Position numbers and translations under genes: made by a program. Source: G963662905 sp963676725 (GTDB lineage: Bacteria > Bacteroidota > Bacteroidia > Bacteroidales > WRLA01). Taken from it: a stretch of 64,000 bases of DNA. The stretch covers positions 992,001 to 1,056,000 of the forward strand of contig OY781463.1 in NCBI GenBank assembly GCA_963676725.1, written 5' to 3'. Below the pieces are notes generated by a model. The model did no database searches. It saw nothing but the letters and a program-made list of their open reading frames with translations, and was not told the DNA's origin. Shown in pieces: positions 36,601 to 46,192 of this stretch (position 1 is its first letter; each line of letters opens with the position of its first letter).

Positions 36601-39600
36601 CTGCGTAGAAGTCCCCTTCAGTAATGGTAATTCCAAGGTCGCTCATATCAACTGTAACCCAGTTATAACCTGTTGGCGTAACAACTTTACTTCCAAGAAG
36701 CGTTCCAGGGAGTCCGCCTGTATCGTCACCGGCATAAACAAGAACTTCCATTGGGTTGAGGATATTACCTGCTGGCCAAGTACCGTCAAAGATGTTTACA
36801 GAGATAGAAAGGATGTCGCAAGGATAACCGGCTGGGGTCATGCGCAGTGCGTTTTCACTATCAACAACGTTCCATGCAGTAGCATTTTCAGCAGTATTGT
36901 CAGTATAAACGATATCATATTCTTGTGGCTCAATGTCTGGAGGTTGCCAGCTTAATTGCACATCTGTATTAATTACTATGCCTTCCAAATCGGTTATCGG
37001 ATCAAAGTAGGAGCAGTCATTATAAATAAAGGCGGCATAGATTTTCTGGCTTTCGCAATGACTGTAAACAGCACTAAGTCCGGCTAAATATGTTTGTCCT
37101 GCGACAAGATTGTCAAAGTCATAGTTCAATTCTTCAGTATATCCGATAAAATTGCCATCAAGAGAAAGATTATAGCCTTCTACAGAACGATCTTTGCCGG
37201 GTTCAACGCCTTGGACTACACGTACATTATCTAATGCAATGCCTTCACCGCCTGTTTCAGGAGTTGTTCCTTCAAATGCGAAGCAATAAGTAGCTGTTGG
37301 GTTTGGGAGGTCAATAGTGCGCTGCGTCCAAATGTCAATGTCACCGGCTTCTGCCATAAGTGCTTGCCATGTACCACTGTTCGAATTCTTATAGAATACT
37401 GAAAGTTTGTCTTGACCGCTGCTTGCAGGTTGTGCAAACCAGAAACTCAGTTCAGGAGCAATAGCACCACTAAGGTCAATTGCAGGGGTAACAAGTTTGG
37501 TGATTGACGAACTGCCACTAAATGAAGCATTGTATTCGCCTTCGAATGCGCTTTCCGGATTACCACCGGGGGCACCTGTTTGAACAGTCCACATATCTGG
37601 GTTCATGTTTGGATCAGTAATTTGTGTCCAATCTGCAGGGATTATTCCTTCTTCAAATCCTTCGAAGAACACTTCTTCTGTTTCTAAAACAGGCGGAAGC
37701 CATGTAGCATGTCCATCCATAGTTATATTAAATTCTTGCGGTGGCAGACAAGCCTCGTTCAGAACAACATCCAGGTTAAGATCTTGATTGATAAAGATAT
37801 TGTCAACAATAAAACTTTCATAGCCGGCTTTACTTACGGTTAGGGTGTACCATTCATCCTTCCATACTTCATGCAGGAGTGTGATGCCGTTTTCGGGGGC
37901 TTCGGCTAAATAATAATAGGAGCTTTCATTGCCATGAAGTGTTGCAATAGCTCCTTCAGGGCTGTCTCCGGAGCTTGTGCTAATATTCACTGTAACTTCT
38001 ACATCAAGCAAACGTGGAACAGTATTGGAAAAGGAGGCTGCAGATTGGCTGTATGAATACTCTGTAATCACAGCGTAGCGATAGAATCCAGCGCTAAGTG
38101 TAGTCCAATCAAGATCGGTATATTCTGTATTTTGAAGGTTATTGGCAAGCATTTCCCATTCACTGCTGTCGTATTCGTCTCCTTCATTGAGGCGATAAAT
38201 TGTATAATATTCCAGTTCTCTGTTATTTTTGCCACTTCGGTCGGTGTATTTTCCTTGTTTTTGATTTTTCAGGATACGGCTTACCGAATGGTAAAGGCTA
38301 TGCGTATGTGCTGTAGAAGCACTTTTAGCGTTTAGTTCTTGCTGAGTGCGGAGCATCATCAGTCCATCTACAGGACTATACACTACTGCACGCATCATAA
38401 AGTCTTGATAAGTGCTTAGTTGCCAATCTTCGCCATTCAGCAGATTTCTGCTATAGCTTCGGTTGGCTCCTGAAGTTGTGTCAATAGCAATGGGTGTACA
38501 ATTTGGGTAGTCGCCCATTTGCTGCATGATGAGATAAAAATCGCCCTGATTTATAAATACTTCTTGATTAAAGGTAAAATCAATCCAATTGTGATTTGTT
38601 GGTTGAATATAAATGCTGTCGATCAGGCTTCCGGGATTTTCTCCATCAGCCAATGCCAGGAACATTTTAAATGGCTGTAGATTATTGCCAGAAGGATAGG
38701 AACCATCACCGATATGAACCCTGCCACCGAAAACCTTACAGGGATAGCCTGCAGGGCTGAAGCGCAGTGCATTTTGGTTTCCGCCATAATCCCAACATAT
38801 TTGATTGGATACTACTTCATTGTCGTAGTATATTTCATAGGTATTGCTTGGTACGCTCCAGCTTATATTTGCTTGGCTGTGTTCAAAGTTTCGTTCTGCA
38901 ATCACCCAGTTAACAGGTAATGGATTTTCGGGAAGGATAAAATCTACATAAGTAGTGTCTAAGTAGTAGGCGCAAATATTGAATGTGTCTATAGAATTAA
39001 AGCCTGTGGCTTCGCAAACGACTTTATAGCAGTTTTCAAAAGCAAAGAGGCTATAATTTCCATTTGCATCGGTTTCGGTTTCATTTTCAAAAACCCATTC
39101 GTTATCCTGCCATTTATAAGCGGTGACCACGGCGCCTTCAATGGGTGTATAGTTTTCATAATCTACAGAAACGTTTCCATTTATATGGCCACTAACATCA
39201 ATAAAGAGGCTTATGGGGCCTTCTTCTAGTGATTCAACGGCATTTTGGGTATAATAAACTGCTGTTACTGAATATTCATTGAGTCCGGTTGGAGCATGAA
39301 TATCCAAATAGCTTGTGTCTGCGCCATAGTTTCCTAAGTATTGATTGTTTCGATATACTTTGAAATATTGAAATTCAGGTGTTTGGGTTGTGTCTCCATT
39401 ACTAAGAGTTAAATCGTAGCCAAAAATGCATTGGTTTTGTATGGTGCCTCCAATTGTTGCACAAGAGTCGGAGATGCCATTTTGGGTAAAGAGCCCTCCG
39501 GCAAGGTCACCGGCAATGCCAAGTTCTGAGACAACATCATGGATAAGGCCTGTTTCTGTTCCTGTAGCGATATCGTATTGCACGAGCATACCGCCTGAAC

Positions 39601-42600
39601 CATCCTGACTGAATCCCCAAAGGAATGGACCATTTGGAGAGAAATTGTCATAAGCAAGACCATAATAAGAGCCGAAAACACCTACAGGAAATGCACTTAG
39701 GCTTGCGCCTGTGCGGCTATAAAGTGTAAAGTCTGTTGACCAGTTGTTTGCCCAGAAACCATCTTCTGTATTATTGTATGCCACGCCCCGTGTTGCAACA
39801 GCAGCAGTGATCGTGCTGACTAAATTTTCTGCACCTGCGGTGAAGTCCATTTGGAAAAGGTCTGTATTAGCGGCGGCGCCATAAAAATATGTGCCGTCGT
39901 ATGCCAAATCACGGATTGAGCCAACACCGCTAATGGTAAAAGTAGCCAAAAATGTTCCATCAAGAGCATAACGATAAAAATCATCACTACTCCAATTTGT
40001 GGTATAGAAATATGTTCCATCGCATTCAGCACCGGCTTCGCCGGAAGCTGCACCTCCGGTTGCAGGATAGTTGAATTGGAGATCGAAAAGTGCTCGTGTT
40101 TTTGATAGTATTTCGATATCACTTATGGTTGGAGAAGCTTCGGCCATCGGATTTGTGTTTAAGCGATTTTGCTGAGAGCGAAGCCTGAAATAAGGACCTC
40201 CTTCGAGTGGGAAATCCCAGGTTAATAGAGCGTCATGACCTATAGCTTCACCTTCAAGGTTTCTCGGAGGGGGTAAGAATGCAGCAGTGAATTCATAGGT
40301 GGTAATTTCTGAAATACCAGAGCTATAAATAGCAGCTACGCCGGCAATATAAGTTTGGCCGAAGGTCAGGTTTTGATATGTCCAAGTTAATACATCAGCA
40401 GGAGTACTACCAACTAAAGCAGCATCAAGATATACATTATAAGAAGAGAGTTCGCGAGCACCTTTGCCGCCAACGCCGTCCCATACTTTCACATTATCAA
40501 TAGCCCACCAGTATGACCAGTCTGCTTGATAATAATGGAAACGTACTTTCATGCCAATGTTTGCATAAGCAGTAATATCGATATGTTGATGGTTTGGAGC
40601 ACCAAATCCACCAATATTTGAGGAAATTGAATAAACAGTCTGCCAAGCAGTACCGTCCCAAATATCAACATCACCAATACTTGCTCCGTATTGTTGGAAG
40701 TGCTGGTCAAAGTCAATATAGAGTTCGCTTACACCACCTGTGTTTACAACAGAAGTGATCAGTTGTTCATCCATAGTGCCACAAGTAGAACCTGCACCAT
40801 CGCTATTAACGAAAGCCATTTGTGTACCGTTCAGTCCACCATTAAAGGTAGAAGCTTCCCATGTTGCAGCACAAACACCACCATTTACAATAGTAAAGTC
40901 TGCAGGAATACCGGCATCAAAAGTCCATTCTTCTGCTGGGAATTCTTCCGGAGGGAACCAAGTAGCAACCTGAGTAACAGGATCTACATAAAGGCCTCTG
41001 GCAGGAACTTTTGTTTCACTGAGCATAACAGGGATTGTCATTACTTCGTCAATGGTCATACCCATCATTTCGTAAGGATCGAATCCGTTAAGAACTACAG
41101 AGAAGTCGTATGTTCCGTCCCATACATCTTCGAATACAACAACACCTGATGCAGGAGCAAAAGCTTGATACATTTCGTAAGGATACTCAAGACCGCTAAG
41201 CATAACATATGCTCCTTCTGGGCTTGATCCATCAGTAGTTGCGATTTCAACAACAATGTCATAATTAAGAGCATGACCAACGATGTTTGATACAGAAGCA
41301 TCAGAAACTTCACCGCTTTCATAAACAGCATACACATTATAACGATAGTAACCGCTGGCAAGAGCGCCAAAGCCGTTATCATTATAAGTAAGGCCAATAA
41401 TGTTATTGTTTAAAAGAGTTTCAACGCCAGGATCCATTGGGTCTTCTGGGTCAAAATTAGAAACACGATAAACATAATAATGATCAACACCACGTGTAGC
41501 AGATCCGGCAACAGAAGAATATACTGCTTTGCCTTCAATACCATAAGAAGCGTTCACAGGATTCATTGATGTCATTGCATTAGATTTGCCTGGAAAAATA
41601 GTTTTTGCAGAAGCAAAATCACCAGCACCGGCATCAGGGCCTTCAACAATTGCACGAAGCATGAAATCCTGATAAGGGGAAACGCTCCAAGCATCACCAT
41701 TAACAGCGTTACGGCTGTAACTGCGGAATTTCTGTGGAGCAGTTTCGTCAATACCGATTGGAGCACAATTAGGATAGTTACCGCCCTGAACCATAGCGAT
41801 ATAAAAATCACCCTCTAAGATCTCAGCGTTCAGACCTGAAAAGTCAACCCAACCATAATCGTTAGGAGTAATAGCAATCGAGTCTAAGATTGTTCCTGGC
41901 ATTCCGTTAGCACCATTGTCATCATAAACAGCAATCCCAAAGTCAATACCAAGGAATGCGCCACCTGCAGGATATGTGCCGTCGCCTACATAAACTTTAC
42001 CCCCTTTTACAAGAGCAGGATAACCTGCTGGAGTAAATTTGACAGCATTCATATTGCTGGCATTAGCCCATGCGATATAGTTTTCTGCAAGGCCGTCGTC
42101 ATAAACGATTTCATAGTCACCAGAAGGAAGGCCCCACTCAACTAAGCAAGCATTGTCCGCTGCGTTTACAGTTGCTGTGGAAAACATTGGCTGATAAGCA
42201 GTTTCTGTCATTGTTACATTAGGGACTTCTGTAGTGTCTCCACCAAGAACAACAACACCTGCTTCGGCAGCAGCGGTATAACCAGTTTTAATGAAGCTCA
42301 GGTCATAGGTTCCGGTCAATATGGGGAAATAATATTCACCGTTTTCGTCGGACATCCATGTGTGCTCCATCATAGTTGTAGTTTCTGTAGCTGTTATAGC
42401 AGCTCCAACGATAGGGGCGCCGGTAGCGGTGTTTTTTACCATACCATGCATTGTCCCTTCTGTAAAGGGAGTGTAGAAGAAACGTGTGTTTGGTAGGTAG
42501 GAAGAGATACTTCCACTTGTTGTTGGGAAAGATCCATCAGCATACTTGTAAGTCGATCTAGAGGCTGTTGATTGATAATACCACCTTGGATAACCAGAGG

Positions 42601-43162
42601 CATATGCTCCATCACGATTTTCCCATACAACCAATAGATTATCAGTGCCGTTGTAGTAGAAATTAGTTGTGTTAAAAACCACTTCGAACCAATCACCGAT
42701 TGTGCCGGTAAAGTCAATGTCTCCATCATAAACTTTTGTAAATCCGTTTGCGGCAGGATCCTGATATGCACCTGAAGTGATTGTAGCATCAGTTGTATGC
42801 TTCATCCAGATCGTCTGGTTTGGCATAAGATATCCTGAAGGACTTGTGTAGAGCTGGTATGCAATGCTCTGAATAGTTTTTGCGTCGCCCAGTTCTGATT
42901 GAAGATAAACTGTTCGGGACCAGCTGTAATCGTAAAAGCCATAAACGGGCACATAGGAGGTGCCGCTTGTCCCTCCTCCAACTTCCACAAAATCCGCAGA
43001 AGCGCTAATTGTAAATAAAAGCAGTATGAACACAATAATGGGTTTACTTAATGGCGGTAAAAATCTATGGAGAATACTTGCGAACAATCGTCGCATTTGC
43101 ATCATGAGATTTCCTGTTTTGTCGCTCAGGATGCTTTTGGGGTTGTATATTAATTGTTTCAT
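33662..43162 (-). CDS. Giant mosaic T9SS-exported surface protein (3166 residues)
   Basis: Signal region ends near residue 57 (IIVFILLLFTISASA). Modules seen in order: a CarboxypepD_reg-like segment (about 245-315); a ~170-residue domain ending about residue 505 and repeated with ends at about 1590 and 2228, marked by GDFYIAM, RSYSRN and YQDFMLRA; two MAM/choice-of-anchor J-like domains (about 745-890 and 1830-1986, WAIDNVKVWDG and GIALDNVRVVQG); Fn3-like segments between them; a propeller-like stretch (about 1040-1260); then GNP and PWGWVNNIG modules (about 2650-3000) and a T9SS tail (FPNPARENSLLTYSL ... GVYYLRIEF). It is probably cell-surface bound or secreted, binding glycan or protein. 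No catalytic domain was recognised. Confidence 0.88.
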   Translation of the reverse strand: MKQLIYNPKSILSDKTGNLMMQMRRLFASILHRFLPPLSKPIIVFILLLFTISASADFVEVGGGTSGTSYVPVYGFYDYSWSRTVYLQSELGDAKTIQSIAYQLYTSPSGYLMPNQTIWMKHTTDATITSGAYQDPAANGFTKVYDGDIDFTGTIGDWFEVVFNTTNFYYNGTDNLLVVWENRDGAYASGYPRWYYQSTASRSTYKYADGSFPTTSGSISSYLPNTRFFYTPFTEGTMHGMVKNTATGAPIVGAAITATETTTMMEHTWMSDENGEYYFPILTGTYDLSFIKTGYTAAAEAGVVVLGGDTTEVPNVTMTETAYQPMFSTATVNAADNACLVEWGLPSGDYEIVYDDGLAENYIAWANASNMNAVKFTPAGYPALVKGGKVYVGDGTYPAGGAFLGIDFGIAVYDDNGANGMPGTILDSIAITPNDYGWVDFSGLNAEILEGDFYIAMVQGGNYPNCAPIGIDETAPQKFRSYSRNAVNGDAWSVSPYQDFMLRAIVEGPDAGAGDFASAKTIFPGKSNAMTSMNPVNASYGIEGKAVYSSVAGSATRGVDHYYVYRVSNFDPEDPMDPGVETLLNNNIIGLTYNDNGFGALASGYYRYNVYAVYESGEVSDASVSNIVGHALNYDIVVEIATTDGSSPEGAYVMLSGLEYPYEMYQAFAPASGVVVFEDVWDGTYDFSVVLNGFDPYEMMGMTIDEVMTIPVMLSETKVPARGLYVDPVTQVATWFPPEEFPAEEWTFDAGIPADFTIVNGGVCAATWEASTFNGGLNGTQMAFVNSDGAGSTCGTMDEQLITSVVNTGGVSELYIDFDQHFQQYGASIGDVDIWDGTAWQTVYSISSNIGGFGAPNHQHIDITAYANIGMKVRFHYYQADWSYWWAIDNVKVWDGVGGKGARELSSYNVYLDAALVGSTPADVLTWTYQNLTFGQTYIAGVAAIYSSGISEITTYEFTAAFLPPPRNLEGEAIGHDALLTWDFPLEGGPYFRLRSQQNRLNTNPMAEASPTISDIEILSKTRALFDLQFNYPATGGAASGEAGAECDGTYFYTTNWSSDDFYRYALDGTFLATFTISGVGSIRDLAYDGTYFYGAAANTDLFQMDFTAGAENLVSTITAAVATRGVAYNNTEDGFWANNWSTDFTLYSRTGASLSAFPVGVFGSYYGLAYDNFSPNGPFLWGFSQDGSGGMLVQYDIATGTETGLIHDVVSELGIAGDLAGGLFTQNGISDSCATIGGTIQNQCIFGYDLTLSNGDTTQTPEFQYFKVYRNNQYLGNYGADTSYLDIHAPTGLNEYSVTAVYYTQNAVESLEEGPISLFIDVSGHINGNVSVDYENYTPIEGAVVTAYKWQDNEWVFENETETDANGNYSLFAFENCYKVVCEATGFNSIDTFNICAYYLDTTYVDFILPENPLPVNWVIAERNFEHSQANISWSVPSNTYEIYYDNEVVSNQICWDYGGNQNALRFSPAGYPCKVFGGRVHIGDGSYPSGNNLQPFKMFLALADGENPGSLIDSIYIQPTNHNWIDFTFNQEVFINQGDFYLIMQQMGDYPNCTPIAIDTTSGANRSYSRNLLNGEDWQLSTYQDFMMRAVVYSPVDGLMMLRTQQELNAKSASTAHTHSLYHSVSRILKNQKQGKYTDRSGKNNRELEYYTIYRLNEGDEYDSSEWEMLANNLQNTEYTDLDWTTLSAGFYRYAVITEYSYSQSAASFSNTVPRLLDVEVTVNISTSSGDSPEGAIATLHGNESSYYYLAEAPENGITLLHEVWKDEWYTLTVSKAGYESFIVDNIFINQDLNLDVVLNEACLPPQEFNITMDGHATWLPPVLETEEVFFEGFEEGIIPADWTQITDPNMNPDMWTVQTGAPGGNPESAFEGEYNASFSGSSSITKLVTPAIDLSGAIAPELSFWFAQPASSGQDKLSVFYKNSNSGTWQALMAEAGDIDIWTQRTIDLPNPTATYCFAFEGTTPETGGEGIALDNVRVVQGVEPGKDRSVEGYNLSLDGNFIGYTEELNYDFDNLVAGQTYLAGLSAVYSHCESQKIYAAFIYNDCSYFDPITDLEGIVINTDVQLSWQPPDIEPQEYDIVYTDNTAENATAWNVVDSENALRMTPAGYPCDILSISVNIFDGTWPAGNILNPMEVLVYAGDDTGGLPGTLLGSKVVTPTGYNWVTVDMSDLGITITEGDFYAAMKQISVYPDCPPIGIDEGAGVNRSYSRTAGESWIVASYQDFMFKAHVYGMYFGDRTLAYGEVEIPETSSPEALFASAPKPIKGIRQQGKAKYTDQNGRALRNFSGYNVYRNGQKINDLMLPMSQCTYIDTPPYGGVHFYEVTTEYDEGNACPIGINIDVNSNLQAPENLYAEALGDSAHLWWNKANIILDWLYYDDGVYASSVGAGAAQFDVAVRIPVDVLATYNGFNLTTLRIYITTSGINTDYTGRVWTKEGINDPVLIAEIAIDEADIVWDAWNDYELETPLLIDATKELWFGYYMDEPDGDFAAAGSAVAIDGLGNMIYYNSAWTTLLELAPTLDYNWMVRAKVTQSGGGKKYIEPIPYNRMYSGSEIALTEIKTDTPQKTQVLRDDRFFLGYNVFHPGDDDPLNEEPFLDTNYYEINLEAGNYNYFVTANYTQGSSVPSDTVEVQILSSGQHFIPDWNGNPLNPMTITVNGAYLSDIPIGANDEIGIFDGDHCVGAAKLTQSIDPNDNNTFVYISCSADDPATTEKDGYTAGNPIIYKIWDNNAEEEQETVFVSYPYPAFALDVFTANETAVVLLNAYDHIQQNINLISGWNMISWNIAPYDYNLETLLTDLIDNDQLIKIQDESGQIMQHMPWGWVNNIGDMANTEGYYLKVNDNCTLSTTGSILALPYDIPLISGWNTMGWPAQNPALSIEALSELIDDDKLVKVIDEQGNVLEQFPWGWVNNIGNLQPGEGYQIKVNQACIFTANTSSGDHLALIPEKQLPTHYQTVSTGNPLHPMTFALKNDDVLPIGSEIAVYDGENCVGAAVVVGEYIYITASIDEDATSEIEGFSEGSVPEFRCYGANGNIDQKLNISYLEGARVFTKRGTFIGSLKDALDLEQALPSGTNISVFPNPARENSLLTYSLAEEAEVHIWLQNAEGKSLTNILQSKQTTGDYNQLMKLEHFAPGVYYLRIEFKQTDKTYNKSIRIIKI

Positions 43163-43225
43163 AATAAGTTATTTAGGTGTAATTTATTTATGTTTTTTTT
43201 GTTTATTATTTCCATGGGTTTTTTA

Positions 43226-43756
43226 TCAGTAAATCAGGATGCGCCTCATTTTTATTTGCGTACTAATGCCACTGCAAAAGCTCAGGCGGCAATAGTAAAT
43301 TCCCTTTGCCAGTCCAGATGCGCTGATTGTTTTTGTGTGGTGGCCTGCCTTAAGGTCGCCTTTATAAAATACGCTGAGGGATTTACCTGCAAGGCTTAGG
43401 ATTTCCAGTTGTACATTTCCGTCTTGTGGTAGTACAAAGCTGATTTGGGAGCGCTCATGGAAGGGGTTTGGATAGTTTTGAAAAAACTGTAGTTCCGCCA
43501 GGCTATATTCGTTACCACCTGCGGACTCTTTTAATTCCCCAACGAATGTTCCGCGTTTTGTGCATGATTGATCTCCTTCGAGATATGTTATTTGCAGAGA
43601 TTCTGATTGCTTCATTTCTGCTGTTTGATAAAAGAAATGGAAGCTTTGGCTTTCTGTAAAGCCTTCAATTTCTGCGGTTTCCTCTTCATCCATGCCGGCA
43701 GAGAGATAGATGTATTCTCCTAATACTACTGCGGCGTCCAGGCAACGCTCACCCAT
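43226..43756 (-). pseudogene. C-terminal part of an interrupted T9SS protein (sorting tail)
   Basis: 176 codons from an internal ATG. The frame is continuous with the gene at 43799-46192: between that gene's TAA (43799-43801) and this ATG the codons read LNNNIPQGAEVGVF in the same frame. This part holds the end of a GNP-type module (CLDAAVVLGEYIYLSAG) and a T9SS type A tail (FFQNYPNPFHERSQISFVL ... GIYYCRLSF). It is not expected to be translated alone and has no signal peptide. Together the two parts would make a protein of about 988 residues. Confidence 0.85.
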
Positions 43757-43798
43757 GAATACGCCTACCTCTGCTCCTTGAGGTATATTATTGTTGAG

Positions 43799-46192
43799 TT
43801 AAATGGCAAATGCCATAGGATTTAGCGGGTTTCCTGAAAACTCGGGATGAAATATGTGTGTTATTTGTTTTTGTTGTTTTACGGATTTACCGCCTCCCGA
43901 TGGCTCATCCACGATGAGGTTGCAATTGCTGCTTACTTTAACCTGATAGCCTTTGCCCGGCATCATATTGCCAATATTATTTACCCAGCCCCAAGGCATA
44001 TGCTGTAAGATATTGCCATTTTCATCGATAACTTTTTGAAGCTGATTGCTGTTGATGATGTCGGTAAAAGTGATTAAGGCGTCCTCAGCTGTTTGCGCAG
44101 GCCAGCCTAAGAGATTGAATCCGGATATTAATGGAATTGTTAGCGGCAATTCAACAGGAAGTCCTTCTGAGCTCAACTGGCAATTTGAAGATACTTTAAT
44201 CTGATAACCTTCCGAATTGCTCATATTGCCAATATTATTGATCCAGCCCCAAGGCATATGCTGCAAAATACTCCCATTCTGATCAATCACCTTTACTAGT
44301 TTATTGTCGTCGATGAGCTGTTGCAGAATATCCTGTATGTTCATATTTTCCAGGCTGACATTCCAGGAAACCAGATTCCAGCCACCGATCAAGTCGTTGG
44401 TCTGAATAATGCTGCTGAGCGCACTAAGCTGTACAATATTTGTTTCGTTGATAGTGAATTCTGTAAAGTCAAATTCTGGTGCATATGGATAGACCGCCGA
44501 AACGCTTGTCGATTCAAATTCTTCACTTAGGTCATAAACACGATAGCTAATCGTATTGTCGGCAGTAAAGCCATCAATTTCAGGTGTGTCGGGATCATCC
44601 TGCGAACAGGGGATATATATAAAGGTGCCGGAATTGTTTGGGTCGATGCTTTGCTCGAGAATGGCTGCACCCACGCAATAGTCTCCATCAAAAATGCCTA
44701 TTTCATCACCGGGGATCAATGCCAGCTCGTCGAGTTCTGCTTTGCTTACTGTTATAGTCATTGGATTGAGTGGATTGCCGGAGAAACATGGATCGAAATA
44801 GCCCGATCGGCCATAGAGTTCTGTAATGATTGTTTTGTTTTCAATAAATATTTCCGAAAAGAAATTGGGGGCATATGGAAAATCAGCCGTAACGCTATTT
44901 GTTTCCATATTGAGGCTGCAATCATACATTTTGTAGCTTATGGTGTTTCCTGGGCTATAACCTTCAATTTCCGGTGTGTCTGGATCATCTTGTGAGCAGG
45001 CGATATAGATAAATGTGGCGTTATTGTTCGGGTCGATTGTTTGGCTTAAATGAGCCATTCCCACACAGTTGTTACCGTCAAATACTGCTATTTCATCGCC
45101 GGCTTTAAGGTGAGCCTGATTGAGCTTTGCAGCTTTAACGCTAACAGTCATTGGCAGGAGAGGATTCCCATCCCAAACCGGGATAAAATGAGGCTCAGTG
45201 CAATGGATATAGTCTTCTTTTAACATAGTGTCGATATTCCCATCATCATCCATGACAATTAATTGCACGTCAAAATTACCACCCGCAGCATAGCTTACTT
45301 GTGGGTTTTGTAGCGTGGATGTGGCGGGTTGGCCACCTTCAAAGGTCCAGAACCAAGAGCTGGGCTCTCCTGTGCTTAAATCATTAAAATAAAGCGTATT
45401 GCCTGTAAGTGGATATTGATTGTCAACGGAAAAAAGTGCTTGAATCGGTAGGGGAGGGAGTTGAGGAGCTTTTACTTTCATAGCTTGCAAAACTTCCTTT
45501 GTGTCATTGTCTTGAAGAAATGCAACAAATTCCAGATTATCAGGAACCCATGTGGAATCAATCGTAAAGGCCAAATCGATAATTTGTGATTGTCCAATAT
45601 TTAGATTGACCTGAGTGCCATTTTCATCCGGGCACATTTTTCTATTAATCCATTCCAGTTCATCCATGCAAGTTGACCAAGAGTAGTCTATGTCTGTCTC
45701 GGTAATGTAAAATTGTAAAACGATATTACTCCCTGAATATTCGGCAAGTTGTTTTGCGTTGATCTCAACTTCAAATGAATTCCCATTTTGTTGCCCAAAA
45801 ATATCTATGGAGTAACTGCTTGCAATTGCTTTGCGCATATCGTATAGAGAACGGTAGATTTCATAGAGCCCGCTAGGGTTCGGGCATTGAATGCCTCCAC
45901 CATGTCTTTCAGTGCCGTCAAAAATTGCAGTTGGGTAGCCGATAATCGCATAATAATCATTTCTTGCATTTGAAAACGCATTAGAAAAATCTCCGTTTTG
46001 ATTTTTAATTATTGCGACATCACAGCCTGCGTTTATTAGATCAGAAGCGCCTACAGCACCGCCGGGGCAAAAATAACACCATGTTGCCGTGGCTATTTCC
46101 ATAACTACATATTGTCGTTCGATCTGCTGTGCATGCAGCCCTAAAATCCCTACAGTCAGGGTGATGATTAATGAGAGTATTTTTATTTTCAT
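43799..46192 (-). CDS. Omp28-like/PKD surface protein truncated by an in-frame stop
   Basis: 797 residues. Signal peptide at 1-21. A thioredoxin-fold, Omp28-like domain follows with a CxxC site (ATWCYFCPGG) and GYPTAIFDGTERHGGG. A PKD domain lies at about residues 250-330 (SWFWTFEGGQPATSTLQNP). Two GNP modules and a tandem pair of PWGWINNIG modules follow, then the start of a third GNP module that stops at MAFAI. Homologous modules nearby read FAIQNN, so a CAA to TAA change at 43799-43801 explains the stop. The product would lack its T9SS tail and probably fail to be exported across the outer membrane. A sequencing error is possible. Confidence 0.85.
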   Translation of the reverse strand: MKIKILSLIITLTVGILGLHAQQIERQYVVMEIATATWCYFCPGGAVGASDLINAGCDVAIIKNQNGDFSNAFSNARNDYYAIIGYPTAIFDGTERHGGGIQCPNPSGLYEIYRSLYDMRKAIASSYSIDIFGQQNGNSFEVEINAKQLAEYSGSNIVLQFYITETDIDYSWSTCMDELEWINRKMCPDENGTQVNLNIGQSQIIDLAFTIDSTWVPDNLEFVAFLQDNDTKEVLQAMKVKAPQLPPLPIQALFSVDNQYPLTGNTLYFNDLSTGEPSSWFWTFEGGQPATSTLQNPQVSYAAGGNFDVQLIVMDDDGNIDTMLKEDYIHCTEPHFIPVWDGNPLLPMTVSVKAAKLNQAHLKAGDEIAVFDGNNCVGMAHLSQTIDPNNNATFIYIACSQDDPDTPEIEGYSPGNTISYKMYDCSLNMETNSVTADFPYAPNFFSEIFIENKTIITELYGRSGYFDPCFSGNPLNPMTITVSKAELDELALIPGDEIGIFDGDYCVGAAILEQSIDPNNSGTFIYIPCSQDDPDTPEIDGFTADNTISYRVYDLSEEFESTSVSAVYPYAPEFDFTEFTINETNIVQLSALSSIIQTNDLIGGWNLVSWNVSLENMNIQDILQQLIDDNKLVKVIDQNGSILQHMPWGWINNIGNMSNSEGYQIKVSSNCQLSSEGLPVELPLTIPLISGFNLLGWPAQTAEDALITFTDIINSNQLQKVIDENGNILQHMPWGWVNNIGNMMPGKGYQVKVSSNCNLIVDEPSGGGKSVKQQKQITHIFHPEFSGNPLNPMAFAI

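Noticed and set aside
27772..43162. Many plus-strand frames of 60-150 codons opposite the giant genes
   Set aside because: They are shadows of repeated coding sequence on the minus strand and have no motifs or ribosome sites.
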